In this document: one piece after another, positions 1-11,658 of the stretch | Layout: each line of letters opens with the position of its first letter | Numbering within the stretch: position 1 is the first letter of the stretch | Assembly: GCA_010093705.1 (NCBI GenBank) | Contig: MU006112.1 | Coordinates: 62,001-126,000 of the forward strand | Origin: Patellaria atrata CBS 101060 | Taxonomy: Eukaryota > Ascomycota > Dothideomycetes > Patellariales > Patellariaceae | Length of the DNA stretch: 64,000 nt | Direction of reading: 5' to 3' | Position numbers and translations under genes: made by a program | The notes under the pieces: model-generated | Seen by the model: only the letters and a program-made list of their open reading frames with translations | Told to the model about the DNA's origin: nothing | Databases searched by the model: none

Positions 1-860
1 ATGCGACACAAAACATTCAAAGACTCAATGTGTAGGTTCAATATTTTGAGAATCTCTCAATGATTACTGACTTCTTCAGCTATGCCAACGGCAGTGACCT
101 CGGAAATGCAACAGCATACTTAGTGCCTCCGACGGGCTTCACCATAATTTCCGACATCGATGACATCCTTCGAGTCACCAAAATATACCAACCTAAAGAG
201 GGCCTCCTCAACTCCTTTGCCCGCCCTTTTACCCCCTGGATGAACATGCCGTTCTACTATGCCAACTGGTCCCGTAGCATTCCCGACTTCCACTTCCACT
301 ACTTAACCACCACTCCTGAACAGGTTACCCGCAATTACATGGACTTCATCTTCAATCACTATCCAGGTGGTTCCTTCGATACGCGACCGCTCAACTTTAG
401 CGACATCAGCGCTACCCTCTCCATCCGCAGGTTTCTCTTGGACAAGATCTTTCAGACCTTCCCCCAGCGCAAGTTCATCCTCGTAGCTGATACCAGCAAT
501 AGCGATGTCATGAAGGCGTATCCCGCCCTTGCTCACGACTACCCGAATCAGGTCCAATGCATCTTCCTGCGCAACACGTCCGCCACGGACGAGGAAGACA
601 AGTTCCCTTACGATACGACAGGTTTCAAGAACCTGAATCAGCAGACGTACATGTTCTTCAGGACACCGGATGATCTGGCCAATTTGGATATCGTAGGAGG
701 CCATTGTCTGAATGCTAGTGTGCAGCAGAATGTGACATTTGGTTTACAGGATGAGGTACTAGGAATCCATGGGGGCGAGGATGCAGCAACTTTCTTGGGA
801 GTCAATGGGTGGTTTACCACGGCTGTCGCGGCTGCGGTTGGGATTTGGTTGGTCTTGTAA
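1..860 (+). CDS. APP1-like phosphatidate phosphatase catalytic-domain protein, 3' part
   Basis: This is the C-terminal part of a protein with the APP1/DUF2183 catalytic domain, a HAD-like fold that in yeast App1 dephosphorylates phosphatidate. The gene starts upstream of the window. The last exon probably begins at 36, after a TAG acceptor at 33-35, because the frame is open from there and reads into the domain. The catalytic Asp motif SDIDDILRVTKIY is visible, with Ile where yeast has Thr. It is followed by FARPFTPWMNMP, HYLTTTPEQ, YPGGSFDTRP and LVADTSNSDVM, all typical of the family. The protein ends in a hydrophobic stretch after N-glycosylation sequons (NAS, NVT), suggesting a GPI-anchored or membrane-attached form. 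The family call is firm; substrate and location are inference. Confidence 0.82.
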
Positions 861-1667
861 AGGAATTGGTGGGTTCTCTGTACATACTTTCTTTTCTAAC
901 GAGGGTTGATGAGACATGATAATTGTAGGAATATTAAGTGGCATTACTGGACTCAAAATCTGGAGCAACCCAAGGATCCGGTGTCGTGCCCGTGCACTTC
1001 TACTTGCGCAAGAAAAGGGCAAACCCTCTATACGACTTACTATAACTACGAGACTTCAACCATACTATTAGTGAGAAGGCTAGGCAATATAGACCAGAGG
1101 TATGAATCTGGATTTTGAAAACTTTCGATTCTATCCCGAGTGGCTAATATAGTTACTCAAACTATTTCCTTTCCTTGTCTCAGGTTGCAATATCGCAAGG
1201 GACTCTTGCCTTGATACCGAACATGATTGATTTTATCAATGAATCTTCAGGCCCAGTTGCGGAGAAAGGAAAGTTGAGATGGGGTTGGAGACGCAACACG
1301 TGATGGAAGAAATTAGGTTAAACCAAATCGAGGAAACATATCCCAAATCCCATCCGTTCTCCTCAACCCAAACCAAAGCGGTACGAAATATCCGGCTTAG
1401 CTGCACTTGAATCCCTTGATCGCTTGATAGAAGATCATCGTTATCGGACTGCATCATGTCTTCTGCTCCTCAGTGGATATATACCATGCCTCGCTTTACA
1501 TGCAACCCCGTTCTGAGTGACCACCGGATGCTAATCATGCATTCTATTCTTATTCTTAAGCGTTGTGTTTCAGCTGTCTTCGTTTCCTATATTTCAGAGT
1601 CTTAGAGTATCCTCCATTTCTCTTATAATTCTTGGTTTTATCTTCGCGCAATTGAAGAAATATTGTG
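861..1667. other. Intergenic, no gene seen
   Basis: About 800 bases between the APP1-like gene and the DUF3445 gene. It presumably holds the 3' UTR of the first and the promoter of the second. Only short ORFs without recognisable motifs occur. Confidence 0.6.
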
Positions 1668-3101
1668 ATGGATGACATCAGGGTCTGGGCAAGAGATCTC
1701 TGCAACACGGACTGGTTGAGAACCGGTTCCCAGCAAATTCGCCAATATGGCTCAGATAATCAAAAGACTGCTTTATACGGGTTGTTAACCGTAGCGACGT
1801 TCATATGGGCCGTCGCAATCGCCATCAGATGGTTCAAATCGAGTAAAACTGCCCCTAGGCCTTGTCCTCCTGACCTCGAGAAACCCCCTACAACCCCTAT
1901 ATACACAAGCAAGTTCAAAGCCCCAGAACGCGAGCCTGGAGGTACTGACCCCGTCTAACCCTCAACATCTCAATCCCTTCCCCCCATACTGACCAAACTC
2001 CCCAGTATGGGTCCCGCAAGACTTCAAACGGCCCACCGCACGCCCTTACCCCAACTGGACCCTCACGGAAACGAAACCGCTCCCCTACCGCCCTTTTCGC
2101 TACGGTCCCAAGTACAATGTCACCATGGGTCTACGTACCATGCAATGGGATGACTGGATCGAGCTCGACAACCAGTTCCCAAAATTCCACGCTGATAAAG
2201 CCGCACGAATCCTAGAACGGGGCCACAAGTGCTGCAAGACAGCCCCAGAAGCGTACGATGGTGCCGTAGAGCTTCTTGAGGAGTTCTGTGATTACCTACC
2301 GCAAAGGTATCCAAGCTTGTACCGCAAAACAGAGCGGGGCATGGAGAATTTAGCCACGGGCGAGAGTTTCGATATTGTAGAGAGACCCCTGAAGGAGGAT
2401 CCAATGCAGATGGCGGCACGAATGGTACAGGATGATCTGGCCATTATGTTCGAGAAAGGGGATGGGCAGTACTACCTCCTAGCCGGTGCGGTGCTGCTCG
2501 CAGGCTTCTGGCGTCTCGAGGACAAGTTTGGTATGCCACTCTCCGAGATCCATACGAGCGGCGATGTGCCGCAGTTTAAGGAGAAACTGGAGAAAGGCAT
2601 GATGAACTTTTTCAAGAGGATCAAGCCAGATGCTCCCGTGTTAAGGAACAACTATTTTATTCAGGTTGACGATCAGTTGGCGTGGAGTCATTCTATTGGG
2701 AGTGAGGATGCTGAGGGTATAGGCTGGTTTACGGCAGAGAAGAATAAGGCGATTGAGCATCATTGGTTTAGGAGTGAACGGCAGAGTTTGAGGAGGTAAG
2801 TCAAAAGCTCCTGTACTCTTAGCATTCACTAACCACTAGTTATAGACTCCCTCGCTCTGGTGGCGTTGTCTTTACCATTCGTACCTATTTCCATCCAATC
2901 ACGGACGTCTGCAACGAGCCTTACGTGCCCGGGCGGTTGGCGTCAGCGGTGCGTAGCTGGGGCGACGATGTGTCGATATACAAAGGAAAGGAGCGATATC
3001 AGGATGTCTTACTCGAGTATCTTGATAAAAGGCATGAGGAACAGGTGGCTGCAGGCTTGGATCTGGAGAGGGAGGAGGAAGTTAGGGCGTATCCTTACTA
3101 G
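1668..3101 (+). CDS. DUF3445 / HODM-like (HRQ family) protein
   Basis: A three-exon gene: 1668-1941, 2006-2795 and 2846-3101, giving 439 residues. Both introns have GT...AG ends and restore the frame. Residues about 37-57 form a membrane anchor (LYGLLTVATFIWAVAIAIRW). The rest matches the DUF3445 family, related to the alpha subunit of heme-dependent oxidative N-demethylase and often labelled HRQ family in fungi. Diagnostic stretches are YNVTMGLRTMQWDDWIELD, the central FEKGDGQYYLLAGAVLLAGFW segment, and SERQSLRRLPRSGGVVFTIR, which spans the second splice site. Members are thought to bind heme and oxidise small amines, but the fungal substrate is unknown. The chosen start is the first ATG in the open frame. 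Confidence 0.82.
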
Positions 3102-3691
3102 TCAAGGTAGTTATAGGGGGCTAGTCGTTCCATTGGTTTAGTAACTCCTAAGGTGTTCCCTAAGATAATCAACTTTATCCTTAGACCTCTCCTTACACTT
3201 ACATTGAATTGAATAGCAATCAAGATCGAACTGGGTCATGCAAACCAATTTACGAATTTCTACTTCTGGATGACTGACAAAGCCTTTATGTTATTCTTTG
3301 AACGGAAACTGCCGGTATTTTTAAAGATATCAGAGTTCATTGTTTTATATTGAAAGTAACAAACCTCGATTGTTCGTATTGAGGCTCCCAAACTTTAGGA
3401 ACGCGCGATTTCTTTAAATTAGGGTTGATCCTTTTTCCAATGTTCATGATCAGATATCCAGGCATCTTCTTCGAATGTTATTATCTTAAGATTTTCCAAG
3501 TTCCAGTCTTTCGTTTGTTTTCTATTGTCAGTCCGTGAAGTTCAATTAATCTATCATGTCTCTTCTGGATCCCTTTAAGTAGATATTACTCGTACGTCAA
3601 TCTAGTTTTGCAACTCTAGATTCGTCAGAGTCACTAATCTCACAAGTTCAAAATCCACCTCGCCCGAAGAAGAAAGTACTAAATACATTCT
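3102..3691. other. Intergenic, no gene seen
   Basis: About 590 bases of moderately A+T-rich sequence between the DUF3445 gene and the AIM6-like remnant. No ORF or RNA gene could be supported. Confidence 0.6.
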
Positions 3692-4773
3692 ATGGAGAGT
3701 GTTGATATTCTACGTTGCCGCAACCATTTCAATCACGTAAGCATAACATGTTCCTCAATACATATCGCCAACTAATAAGCCTCAGAACATGGCTAGGGGT
3801 CGCACTCTCCGCGAAGACCAAGCTCTACCGCAGCGCACCAAACAGCGGGATACAAAGGCTCCTGAGGTCCCGCGCAGATTCCACCTCTATCCCGAACATC
3901 CGCTCCTGTGAAGTCCCCCCCGATTTCAGCCGCTGCATCCGTCCCATCCCCTCCCACTCCCACAACGACTACGACCACTAGACTCCCCTCGAAGCCCTAG
4001 CCGCCAGGAGCATCGGCGTCAAAGTCGACGTCTTCCGCAAACCTAGCTGGGACCACACCCAACTCTTCGCCGGGCACACGAGCTTCCAGATCCAGAAAAG
4101 CAGAACCCTCCGCGACCTCTACATCACGCCTCTCCTCCAGATCCTCGGCCACCAAAACAAAGCTCAACCCGCCAACGCCTCCAACCCCGTATGCGTGTAC
4201 GAAGAGTCCCCGCAAACATCGCTGCACCTCGTGATCGAGAACAAAGACTCCGGCGACGATGCGTGGTCCCTCGTCCTCGAGACTGTCCGACCCCTCCTCG
4301 ACAGGGGATATCTGAGCCATTGAAACCCCCGAAACCGGTTTCGTCTCCCGCCCCGTCACCGTCGTTCTCTCCGTTCGCGCTTCCTGCCACCTCATCGCGG
4401 TCAACACCACGCGCCGCCACGTCTTCTACGATCCGCCGCTCGCCGCGGTCAGCACAGATGGGGGCGCGCGTTCAACGCGAATAACTCGGTTTACGCGAGC
4501 GGGAGACTCGGGGAGAGCGTCGGGTGGGTGTGGTTCGAGAAGCTGAGTAAAGGGCAGAGGGAGAGGGGGAGGGGGAAGATGGAGGTCTCGAGGGAGAGGG
4601 GATTGAGTGGACGGTATTGGGATATCCCCGCGTGGCCGGTGATTTGGAGGAATTGGCTTTGGGATGCCGTGATGGGACTGGGGGTGCAGGTTTTGAATGT
4701 GAATGATTTGGTTGCGGCGAGTAGGTTGCATTGGAAGGCTTGTACGGTTGGGGGTATTGTGGTGTGTGGGTAA
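3692..4773 (+). pseudogene. Decayed AIM6-like (GDPD-fold) gene
   Basis: The conceptual translation follows the fungal AIM6 family, which is related to glycerophosphodiester phosphodiesterases. Blocks in order are IPSHSHNDY, LEALAARSIGV, FAGHTSF, RTLRDLYITPLL, RPVTVV, VFYDPPLAAV, NNSVYASG, GLSGRYWDIPAWPV and LNVNDLVAA. The frame is broken: an in-frame TAG at 3979-3981 directly after the HNDY motif, a TGA at 4321-4323 where homology moves one frame, and a return to the first frame near 4470. The residue expected to be the catalytic Glu (family pattern E-A-D-V) reads K-V-D-V, and a Phe of the LFEAL block is missing. These lesions point to real decay, although indel errors in the assembly could add to it. 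A possible first exon begins at the ATG at 3692. Confidence 0.72.
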
Positions 4774-5240
4774 GTGAGTTGAGAGGGGTGTTTTTGGATG
4801 GCTGGGGGGTTGGACGGGATGGGAGAGAAGTGTTCTTCGTAGGTCGGGAAGGTAAGTAGTGGATCTCGTGAAGTATACTTAAAATATAGCTGTTATTTTG
4901 TATACTCCGGCCCTCGAGAATCAAAGGTGAGTGTGCTCTTCCGGTGGATTCTCGTGACGGTGAGGTTGCAGCCCGAAGAGGATGTATAGTCTGACAATAT
5001 AGAGTCAAGTGGAAGACATTGGTACCGCCCGTATAGTAACTCTACCCCGTTTGGGAGAAGTAGAAGTTTAAATGGCCACCTATTGCTCGAAACTCCGAGA
5101 AGATCTTAAAATTCAAAGGAAAGCATGATAGAGAGACGTCATGAAAATAAAAAGGAAGCTTCTACCCTAAGGAATCGAACTCTCACCTCAACTAATCTTT
5201 CTTCACCTCATATTCAATTCCAGTGGGAATGCTTTTAACA
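4774..5240. other. Intergenic, no gene seen
   Basis: About 470 bases after the AIM6-like remnant. On the minus strand, GTTCGATTCC at 5171-5180 looks like a Pol III B box but has no tRNA around it that I can fold. Confidence 0.5.
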
Positions 5241-5440
5241 AACCCGCATAGTCAAGTTGGTAAGAGGTCAGGCTCTTATCTGCAACAGAACTTGCGTACG
5301 CGGTCTCTCGAAACGCCTTGTGTTCAATCCTCGGCGGTACCATTTCAATAATGGCGGGAGGGGACTCAGAGGATAGCCGCTGAGAACGATGCGGAGGGGA
5401 GGGCCGTATCGAAGGAAATTTCCTTTTGCATTTTTTTTTT
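5241..5440 (+). other. tRNA-like Pol III remnant
   Basis: An A-box-like sequence (TAGTCAAGTTGG, 5249-5260), a CTCTTAT loop resembling an anticodon loop near 5273-5279, a B-box-like sequence (TGTTCAATCC, 5321-5330) and a T10 run at 5431-5440 lie in the order of a tRNA gene with terminator. The seven bases before the A box do not pair with the presumed 3' acceptor strand CGGTACC, and the T stem has a mismatch. It is therefore not an intact tRNA. It could be a tRNA pseudogene, a SINE-like fragment or chance. Confidence 0.28.
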
Positions 5441-6416
5441 CCCCTCCCTTATTTATTCTCCTTTTTTACTTCTTTTATCTTAGGCAAAGATCTCTTTTTA
5501 TGAGACGATTGCTAAGCCGTACAGTACACTCTCTGTACACTACATATGAAAACGGAGGAGCAGGTTAAGAGTAAAAGGATAGATCAAAGATGGGAGTATT
5601 TCCGGATCCCAATTAGGAGTAAGTGTACGGCTTTTACTTGAGGTTTTGAGAAGCGATAGGGGTGGGTTTGTATGCAAGTGTGCGGAAATTTTGGTCGCAT
5701 GAATATTGAACTGCCCCAAGATGGACGCAGTATGTTCCCTGGATCTTGTTACGTAGATTGAAGGGGTGTTCCTATGGCGAAGGGCTTGGGGACCATAGAT
5801 GTCGTGGTACACATTCATCAAAGCGGTCATGTGTACAGGGCAATCCGCTGCGTTTTTGGTCGAGGTGGGAGATTGATATGACTACATAGATAGGTCAAGT
5901 ATAAGGTGTGTGAACTGGAACGCTTATGGTATATGGGGGGTTCGTTGAGAAGTGCAATATCCAGATATATCAGGGCAACATAGTAACATTTGTCCTGCGA
6001 TGGGGGATTAAGGGCGAATAAACAAGTGACTCGGACAATTGATCGAGAGTGATAAATAGAACTAATTCCATTGGAATCAAATCATGATGGCGAATTGAGG
6101 ATGCCAGCGATGGCCGGAACCGCTTGCGAAATCGCTTCAGTTGAAGGTTGAGCTATCAACCAACACATATCACTCAACAGCACCTTTTTCTGTTGGCGTC
6201 GACTACTGATTACATTAACGCTGGACACTGTTAAATAACCGTAATCCAAAGCACGTTCTAAAAATCGAATCTGTCCGGTTATAAGTACTCATTCCTCCGC
6301 TAAACGAAGACTTAGACTTTTAGAATCATACTAGGACTTACCATACGACACTCCACTACAACTTCGTAAACTGTATACAATACCGAAACCCTTTTAAAAG
6401 TACCTAATCAATAGTA
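5441..6416. other. Intergenic, no gene seen
   Basis: About 975 bases without a supportable gene. One copy of the dispersed octamer TACAGTAC lies at 5520-5527. Confidence 0.5.
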
Positions 6417-6785
6417 GTGTGCGAACTCCACTACTGGCGTTTCTCCTGCTACGGTCGCCGTCAACCTATCGGTGGGGATCTACAACACTGCGTCGAAGCT
6501 TTGCAACGAGAACCAGACATGCCAGTCAAAAGCTGTAGCGATGTGAAGACAAACCCAATTGAGGTACGACCTGACTCAGAATGTGTGGAATGCGAATCGA
6601 AACATAGGGAGGGTATCTATGAAATTGGGGAGAGAAGTAGCTTTCAGGGGAAGACGGTAAAGGGGCATGCGGCTGATATGGCTGGAAAGGACGTTACCGG
6701 GGAAGTTATCGAATCCTTCATTGATCTGATGGCCGAGAAGTTTGGAGAAAGAGTTGCGGAAAAAATTTTGAGCCAAAGAGGATGA
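6417..6785 (+). CDS. Small Cys-rich hypothetical ORF lacking an ATG
   Basis: An open frame of about 122 codons that begins at a GTG, with a TAA just upstream at 6405-6407. The sequence has spaced cysteines near its N-terminus (CELHYWRFSC, LQHCVEAL, KSCSDV, ECVECESK), a layout seen in small fungal proteins that start Met-Cys. The ATG expected in front of the first Cys reads GTG. I found no convincing upstream exon ending at the possible acceptor near 6414. The next in-frame ATG comes after the first Cys groups. It may be a gene that lost its start, a gene with a missed first exon, or a chance ORF. No function can be assigned. Confidence 0.35.
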   Translation: MCELHYWRFSCYGRRQPIGGDLQHCVEALQREPDMPVKSCSDVKTNPIEVRPDSECVECESKHREGIYEIGERSSFQGKTVKGHAADMAGKDVTGEVIESFIDLMAEKFGERVAEKILSQRG

Positions 6786-6973
6786 GGAGCTGTTGGACTT
6801 GAATCCTTGATCGCATCTAGGTATACTCAAAATAAATTGATGATTCTGTTATAACCTTGTCATAAAGTGTCCGATAGTTAGAGTGCTACCCCAATGGTAG
6901 GTTTTGGCTAGTAGATAGTGAGATATCAACTGAAGTCTACAAGGGTATATTAGCATCACAGTATTCTACATGT

Positions 6974-8312
6974 CTATAACTCATCATGATCTTTAGGGTC
7001 TGGCCGTCCACTGTCCTTGTGCAAATCAACGCCTTTCTTCTTACGCCACTTCTCCCATAATCCCCAGAACTCCTTCTCCATGCTCTTATCCATTTGATCC
7101 GGGAGCACGACAACATACTCCACATGCAAAGAACCAAACTCCATGTCATATGCACCCTCAGAATGTTCTCCATGCCATATCGGCATACCCTCGCCTTGTA
7201 CAATTTCCACAGTACCAGGTTGGATTACTTCGCCCTTTTTCCGACTCAATTGGACGACGTGACCATCCAAATGTGTAATATTCCGAGTCCAATCCCCCAT
7301 CCAAGCTTCTCTCAGACTTAGGACCTCCCTCCAGAAAAGATCTTTACCCCTCCTTCTGAAGAAAGTGCCATCTGTGCGTTCATCATCTTCTTTCCCAAGC
7401 TGAGGTTCTTGCTCCACAAGGTACACCAGCATATCTCCAGCAACCCAGTCTGGGCTAGCATCCGCCTCGTTCTCATATGTTATCCTTACGCCATGGGGCA
7501 TACCCCGTTCCACGTGTAAGTCGTGTGTTTCCTGCTCTCGAACAACTTTTCTTCCGCCACAAACCGGACATGGGTGCTTGATTGTCTTCCCTCGGCCATG
7601 ACAAACATCGCACTGCATCTGCACCTGCTGGTATATCCCGGGTGCGAGTTGATGTTTCTGAATACGTATTCCTCTTCCACCACAGGTGGAACAAGTGTCA
7701 ACCTGACCGTCCGCACTTCCCGTACCCTCGCATTTCTCGCATATCGCCTGCTTCTCGACGGTAAACTGCGTATCTCGTCCGTTGTAGAAATCTCTTAATG
7801 GTACTGCGACCTTGATTTCCACATTGGGTCCACGTCTTTCGCCCCCGAATCGCCCACCTCCACCGAAGAACTGTGAAAACACGTCGAAGGGATTATGACC
7901 ATGTTGCTGACCGCCTTGTTTATGTCTCTCGACTGCGGTATGACCACCTCTATCGTATATACCTCGTAGCTCCTTATCATGAAGGATTTCATAAGCCTCT
8001 GTCACCTCGAGGAATTTTGTATTGGCGGACTCATCCCCACTATGTGCAATTCTTAACGGTGTGTAGGACGCATGGGCAGCAAGATATCAACTCACGGGTT
8101 TTTGTCTGGGTGATATTGTAAACTTTTCGCCTTATACGCCTTCTTTATCTCTCTATCAGAGGCACTCTTGGATATACCAAGCACCTGGAACGAGTCAGCA
8201 TCGCTACGAAACAGGCGGGGTATTAGATGTTGCGCACCTTGTAATAGTCCTCTGCACATAATGCAATTAAAGGTAGCAATAAGGATAGCAGTAAGCCTAG
8301 CAAAAGCCGCAT
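6974..8312 (-). CDS. scj1: ER-lumenal DnaJ (Hsp40) co-chaperone, Scj1-like
   Basis: A three-exon gene: 8312-8238, 8184-8096 and 8039-6974, giving 409 residues. A Leu-rich signal peptide ([15 protein letters not shown]...ALC) leads into a J domain with HPD in YHPDKNPGDES. A Gly/Phe-rich linker ([16 protein letters not shown]) follows. The zinc-binding region has four CxxCxGxG-type repeats: [24 protein letters not shown] and CPVCGG. The C-terminal substrate-binding domains follow, and the protein ends in HDEL, the fungal ER retention signal. This matches yeast Scj1, which stimulates the Hsp70 BiP/Kar2 during folding and degradation of secretory proteins. Splice joins keep the J domain continuous. 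The assignment is firm. Confidence 0.95.
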
Positions 8313-8737
8313 TTTTGTATCCTCCGACTTAATGATAGTGGTGCGGTACCAAGGCAGAACGTTTTTAAAGAAAGGGAAGCAAAAGTACTACATGGAATCT
8401 AGAAGTTTGTAGAAGGACGATTAACCTAGCATGAAAGCAGGCACAAGGTGGGTGATCAAAGTTAAGGAACTTGTGTATTGTACAAATAATTAAAAGTTTG
8501 AAGTCTACGCTTGTGATAATCTGTCCTGAAGGCATCCCATTCACGGTCCGTGCACACGCGGTTTACCGCAAGTATAAAATAACGTCAAGAGAATCTCATC
8601 ACGTCTTGTTAATCAATGATCTACCTAATAATAATGAGCTGCGGTTATGCTATACTCATTCTCTAAATTCATATTGGCTTAAATGGCGCTCATATTTTCT
8701 AAAAGATGCCTCTCCTCTAGCAAGGCACACCACCTCT
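8313..8737. other. Intergenic between two minus-strand genes
   Basis: About 425 bases that hold the promoter of the DnaJ gene and the 3' UTR of the P450 gene. No other gene seen. Confidence 0.55.
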
Positions 8738-10491
8738 TTAAGTCCTTTCTGCTGGAATCACCTTGACCATAAGCGGCTGTTTCTCCCAAGTAGTATAGAC
8801 CTTCTGAGTTTCAATCCATTCAAACTCCTTATCAACAAGTTCAAAGTCATAGTTCAAAAGTAACTTTGCCATAATGAGTCTCATATCTACGTAAGCAAGA
8901 CTATGAAAATATTAGCACTTTTATAGGTGAAATAAGGAGTTCACTGCTCACTGTTTGCCTATACAATTCCGTGGTCCAAATGAAAATGGGTTGTACGCAG
9001 ATTTCTTATCAGCCGCGTAATATGGATCTTCCAGCCAACGTTCAGGGGCATATTTCTGGGGTTCAACGAAATTTCTTTCCGAGTGATTCGAGGCAAATTG
9101 TGAAACATAAACCCTGGTCTTTTTCATGTTAGTTCACTCAGTTGAGAGGTAATATAACTCCAAAGCGGTACTTACACCTGCTGGGACATATTTACCACTG
9201 ATCGTATCCCCTCCAGCTGGGACGATTCTGCACGTTGGAGTTAGCTATTCAAATAGATCATACTCGTAACATCAGTGGAAGACTCCTACCTTGGGAACCC
9301 TGTTGTCACTGGGGGGTAGAGACGCATACCCTCCGAAAGACAGGCAATGAGATAGGAACACTGGTTCACCGCTTCCATCGTTATATCTTCGTTACGCTGG
9401 AACTTCTCCCGAATCTCAGCTCGGAGTCTTTGATAGATCTCCGGGTTCTGGAGAAGGAACCAGGTTGTACCACTAAGGACCGTGGCGGTAGTCTCGCTCC
9501 CTGCAATCATGATACCTGCATATGTTGCATCCATCTCAGCTTGACTCACTTCAACACCCTTTGGACCCCTTTGGCGTTCTACGTAGCTTACGAAATCCGG
9601 GCGGTCAGTCTCATTAGCCAGCCGTTTATGATACTGCTTGTATGCAAAATCGTAGAAGTATCTTCGTCTAGCGAGGATCTCCTGGGATATAAGTCGATTT
9701 ATGATTGGACTGAGGTTTGGGTATATTCGAAGACATATCCCTAGAGCTATCCCTTTCAAAGCCATAAAGACGTTGCTCACCCACGGATGATAATCCTTAT
9801 CTCTTAAACAATACAGAGACTCACCCAATACTAGGTCGCCAATGATATCAAATGTAGTATAGTTGTACCACTTCACCACATCTAGGGGCCCATCTAGAGA
9901 CACTTCGCCGACCCTATGGACGAGAAGATCCACGTATTTCTGTATCAGAGGTTCCTGCTCCCTGAGAGCCTTGTCAGAAAATGCATGAGAAAACAGTCGA
10001 CGGATCCGTGAATGAGATTCTTTATCGGCAGCCAAGAGGGACCAACTGCCGTTGCCGGACGGACCGATCCATGTTCGATCTTTGAGATACACCTTCCTGC
10101 CTCTTTTATTATTACAAAAGCCATAGATGTCCTCCCACGCCGTATCTCCGGAAATGTATGACAGTTCATCCGGCGCAATTCGGACGACGTCGCCGTACCT
10201 CTTGTGGGCGGCTGTTACCCTTGCATTCATTGTACCCCGGATTAAGTATGTACAATATGGGATTCTGGATGCGGCGTCCCATTTTGATCCGGGATATTTG
10301 CTCAGTGGATGAAGGTAAATATTGTAAAAGCACATTATCAAGAAGTATAAAAGACACTAACATCTCTATTAGTCTTCAGCATTCGAGCTCAAGGGCGTGT
10401 ATCTTACCAAAACAGAAGTTCCCCCGCAGGTAAGGAAAATGCCATAAGAACTTCCCAATTTGAAGGTCCCATTATAAACGTCGACAGTCAT
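8738..10491 (-). CDS. Cytochrome P450 monooxygenase
   Basis: A five-exon gene: 10491-10408, 10356-9290, 9227-9176, 9118-8952 and 8900-8738, giving 510 residues with no frame break. An N-terminal membrane anchor is formed across the first splice site (GIFLTCGG...CLLYFLIMCFYNIYLHPL). The P450 landmarks are present: KRYGDVVRIAPDELSYI near the N-terminus, the I-helix AGSETTA, the K-helix ExxR as SEGMRLYPP, and the heme loop FSFGPRNCIGKH with the axial Cys. The overall style resembles fungal P450s related to the isotrichodermin C-15 hydroxylase group, so an oxidation in secondary metabolism or detoxification is plausible, but the substrate cannot be read from sequence. No terpene, polyketide or peptide synthase lies nearby, so it is not in an obvious cluster. 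Confidence 0.92.
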
Positions 10492-11658
10492 GGTGTGCAA
10501 ACTCCAAACCTCTAGAAGTAGTTGCTTTAGTTATTGACGACAAGTTCTGTTTCAACATATAGCTGGAAGGTCCATTCTTTAAGTTTTGGGTCATCTTTCG
10601 GTCTCGGTCGTCGTCTCATCGCTCATATCACGGCCCGATAGTGTTTGGCTTGTTATTGCTGGTTCGTTACTTCTCAGGGCTTGATGTGGCTCGTCCATAT
10701 CCATGAGGGTTCGGTGTAATGGTCTATCCGAGACCGAATATAAATCTGTTCTCTCATCCAGCAAACACAACGTACATCTCTATATTAGCCTTACTTGGGG
10801 GCATGGGTCCTTGGATTACGAGCGAGCGACCGGTGATCATTTCCTAACAGTCAGTGGAGACTTGGGAAGAGGGTGGAGCAATAAAAAGGAGATAGTCATC
10901 AAGCTCATTTCTGCCACATGACAGTGTGGCTCATTCTTCCAGAGTCTGTTAAAGACGTTTGTGCACTAGTCCTCATTCAGTTATTCTCTAAATATTGTAC
11001 AAGCTCTGTTGCTGTATTACTGGGAGCGCAATACGGAATGCTATACAAGAGTGTCTACTTTTGTGGAATATCACAACAGAGATCCCCATTTCGTACCCCG
11101 ACGCTGGATCGGTGAGTATTCCAAAATGAAACAGGGCTCTAGGATATGCTTTTACAAATTTGTGGTACTGTATCAACCGTCCGAATTAGATTAGTCCCAA
11201 ATCACCTGGGGGCGAAGACCAGAAAACGCTGGGTATGGAGACAAAAATATGGATTCAATTCCCCAGAAAGCGGCTACGACAGGAACATTACTGTCTTGGA
11301 GGATCATACAAGGTGCTTCCTATGGAGAAACTCCCAAAAGTTGCTCCACACGACCGAATTTCGACAGTTACAGCTTATCCTTGTTGTGAAAGAAAAACAT
11401 GCAGTACTATATGTTACTTCCGAGGTAAATTTGTCCTCCACATATGAAAAGATACATCTAATAATAAGAAATTTGGACCACACTCTGCAGAGAAAAAAGC
11501 CGAACTTGCAATTTAGATGAGAACGACAAATGTCTCTGATTAGCCGACAACGCGAGTACAGAGGAGATCTCCTAAGATGATAAAAGCACATAGCACGAAG
11601 CGTCAACTGGAGGTCGGGTTTTACAAGCTCCGAGCAACTGCTATAAAATATTCGTCGA
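10492..11658. other. Intergenic, no gene seen
   Basis: About 1.2 kb upstream of the P450. It contains the P450 promoter and several short ORFs on both strands without motifs. I see nothing else in it. Confidence 0.5.

Noticed and set aside
303-704. ORF of 133 codons on the minus strand
   Set aside because: Antisense to the APP1-like domain; no motif.
9235-9744. ORF of 169 codons on the plus strand
   Set aside because: Antisense shadow of the P450 coding exon, which has all family motifs.
8738-10491. P450 as part of a secondary-metabolite cluster
   Set aside because: Neighbours are an ER co-chaperone and a kinase; no synthase, transporter or pathway regulator is adjacent.
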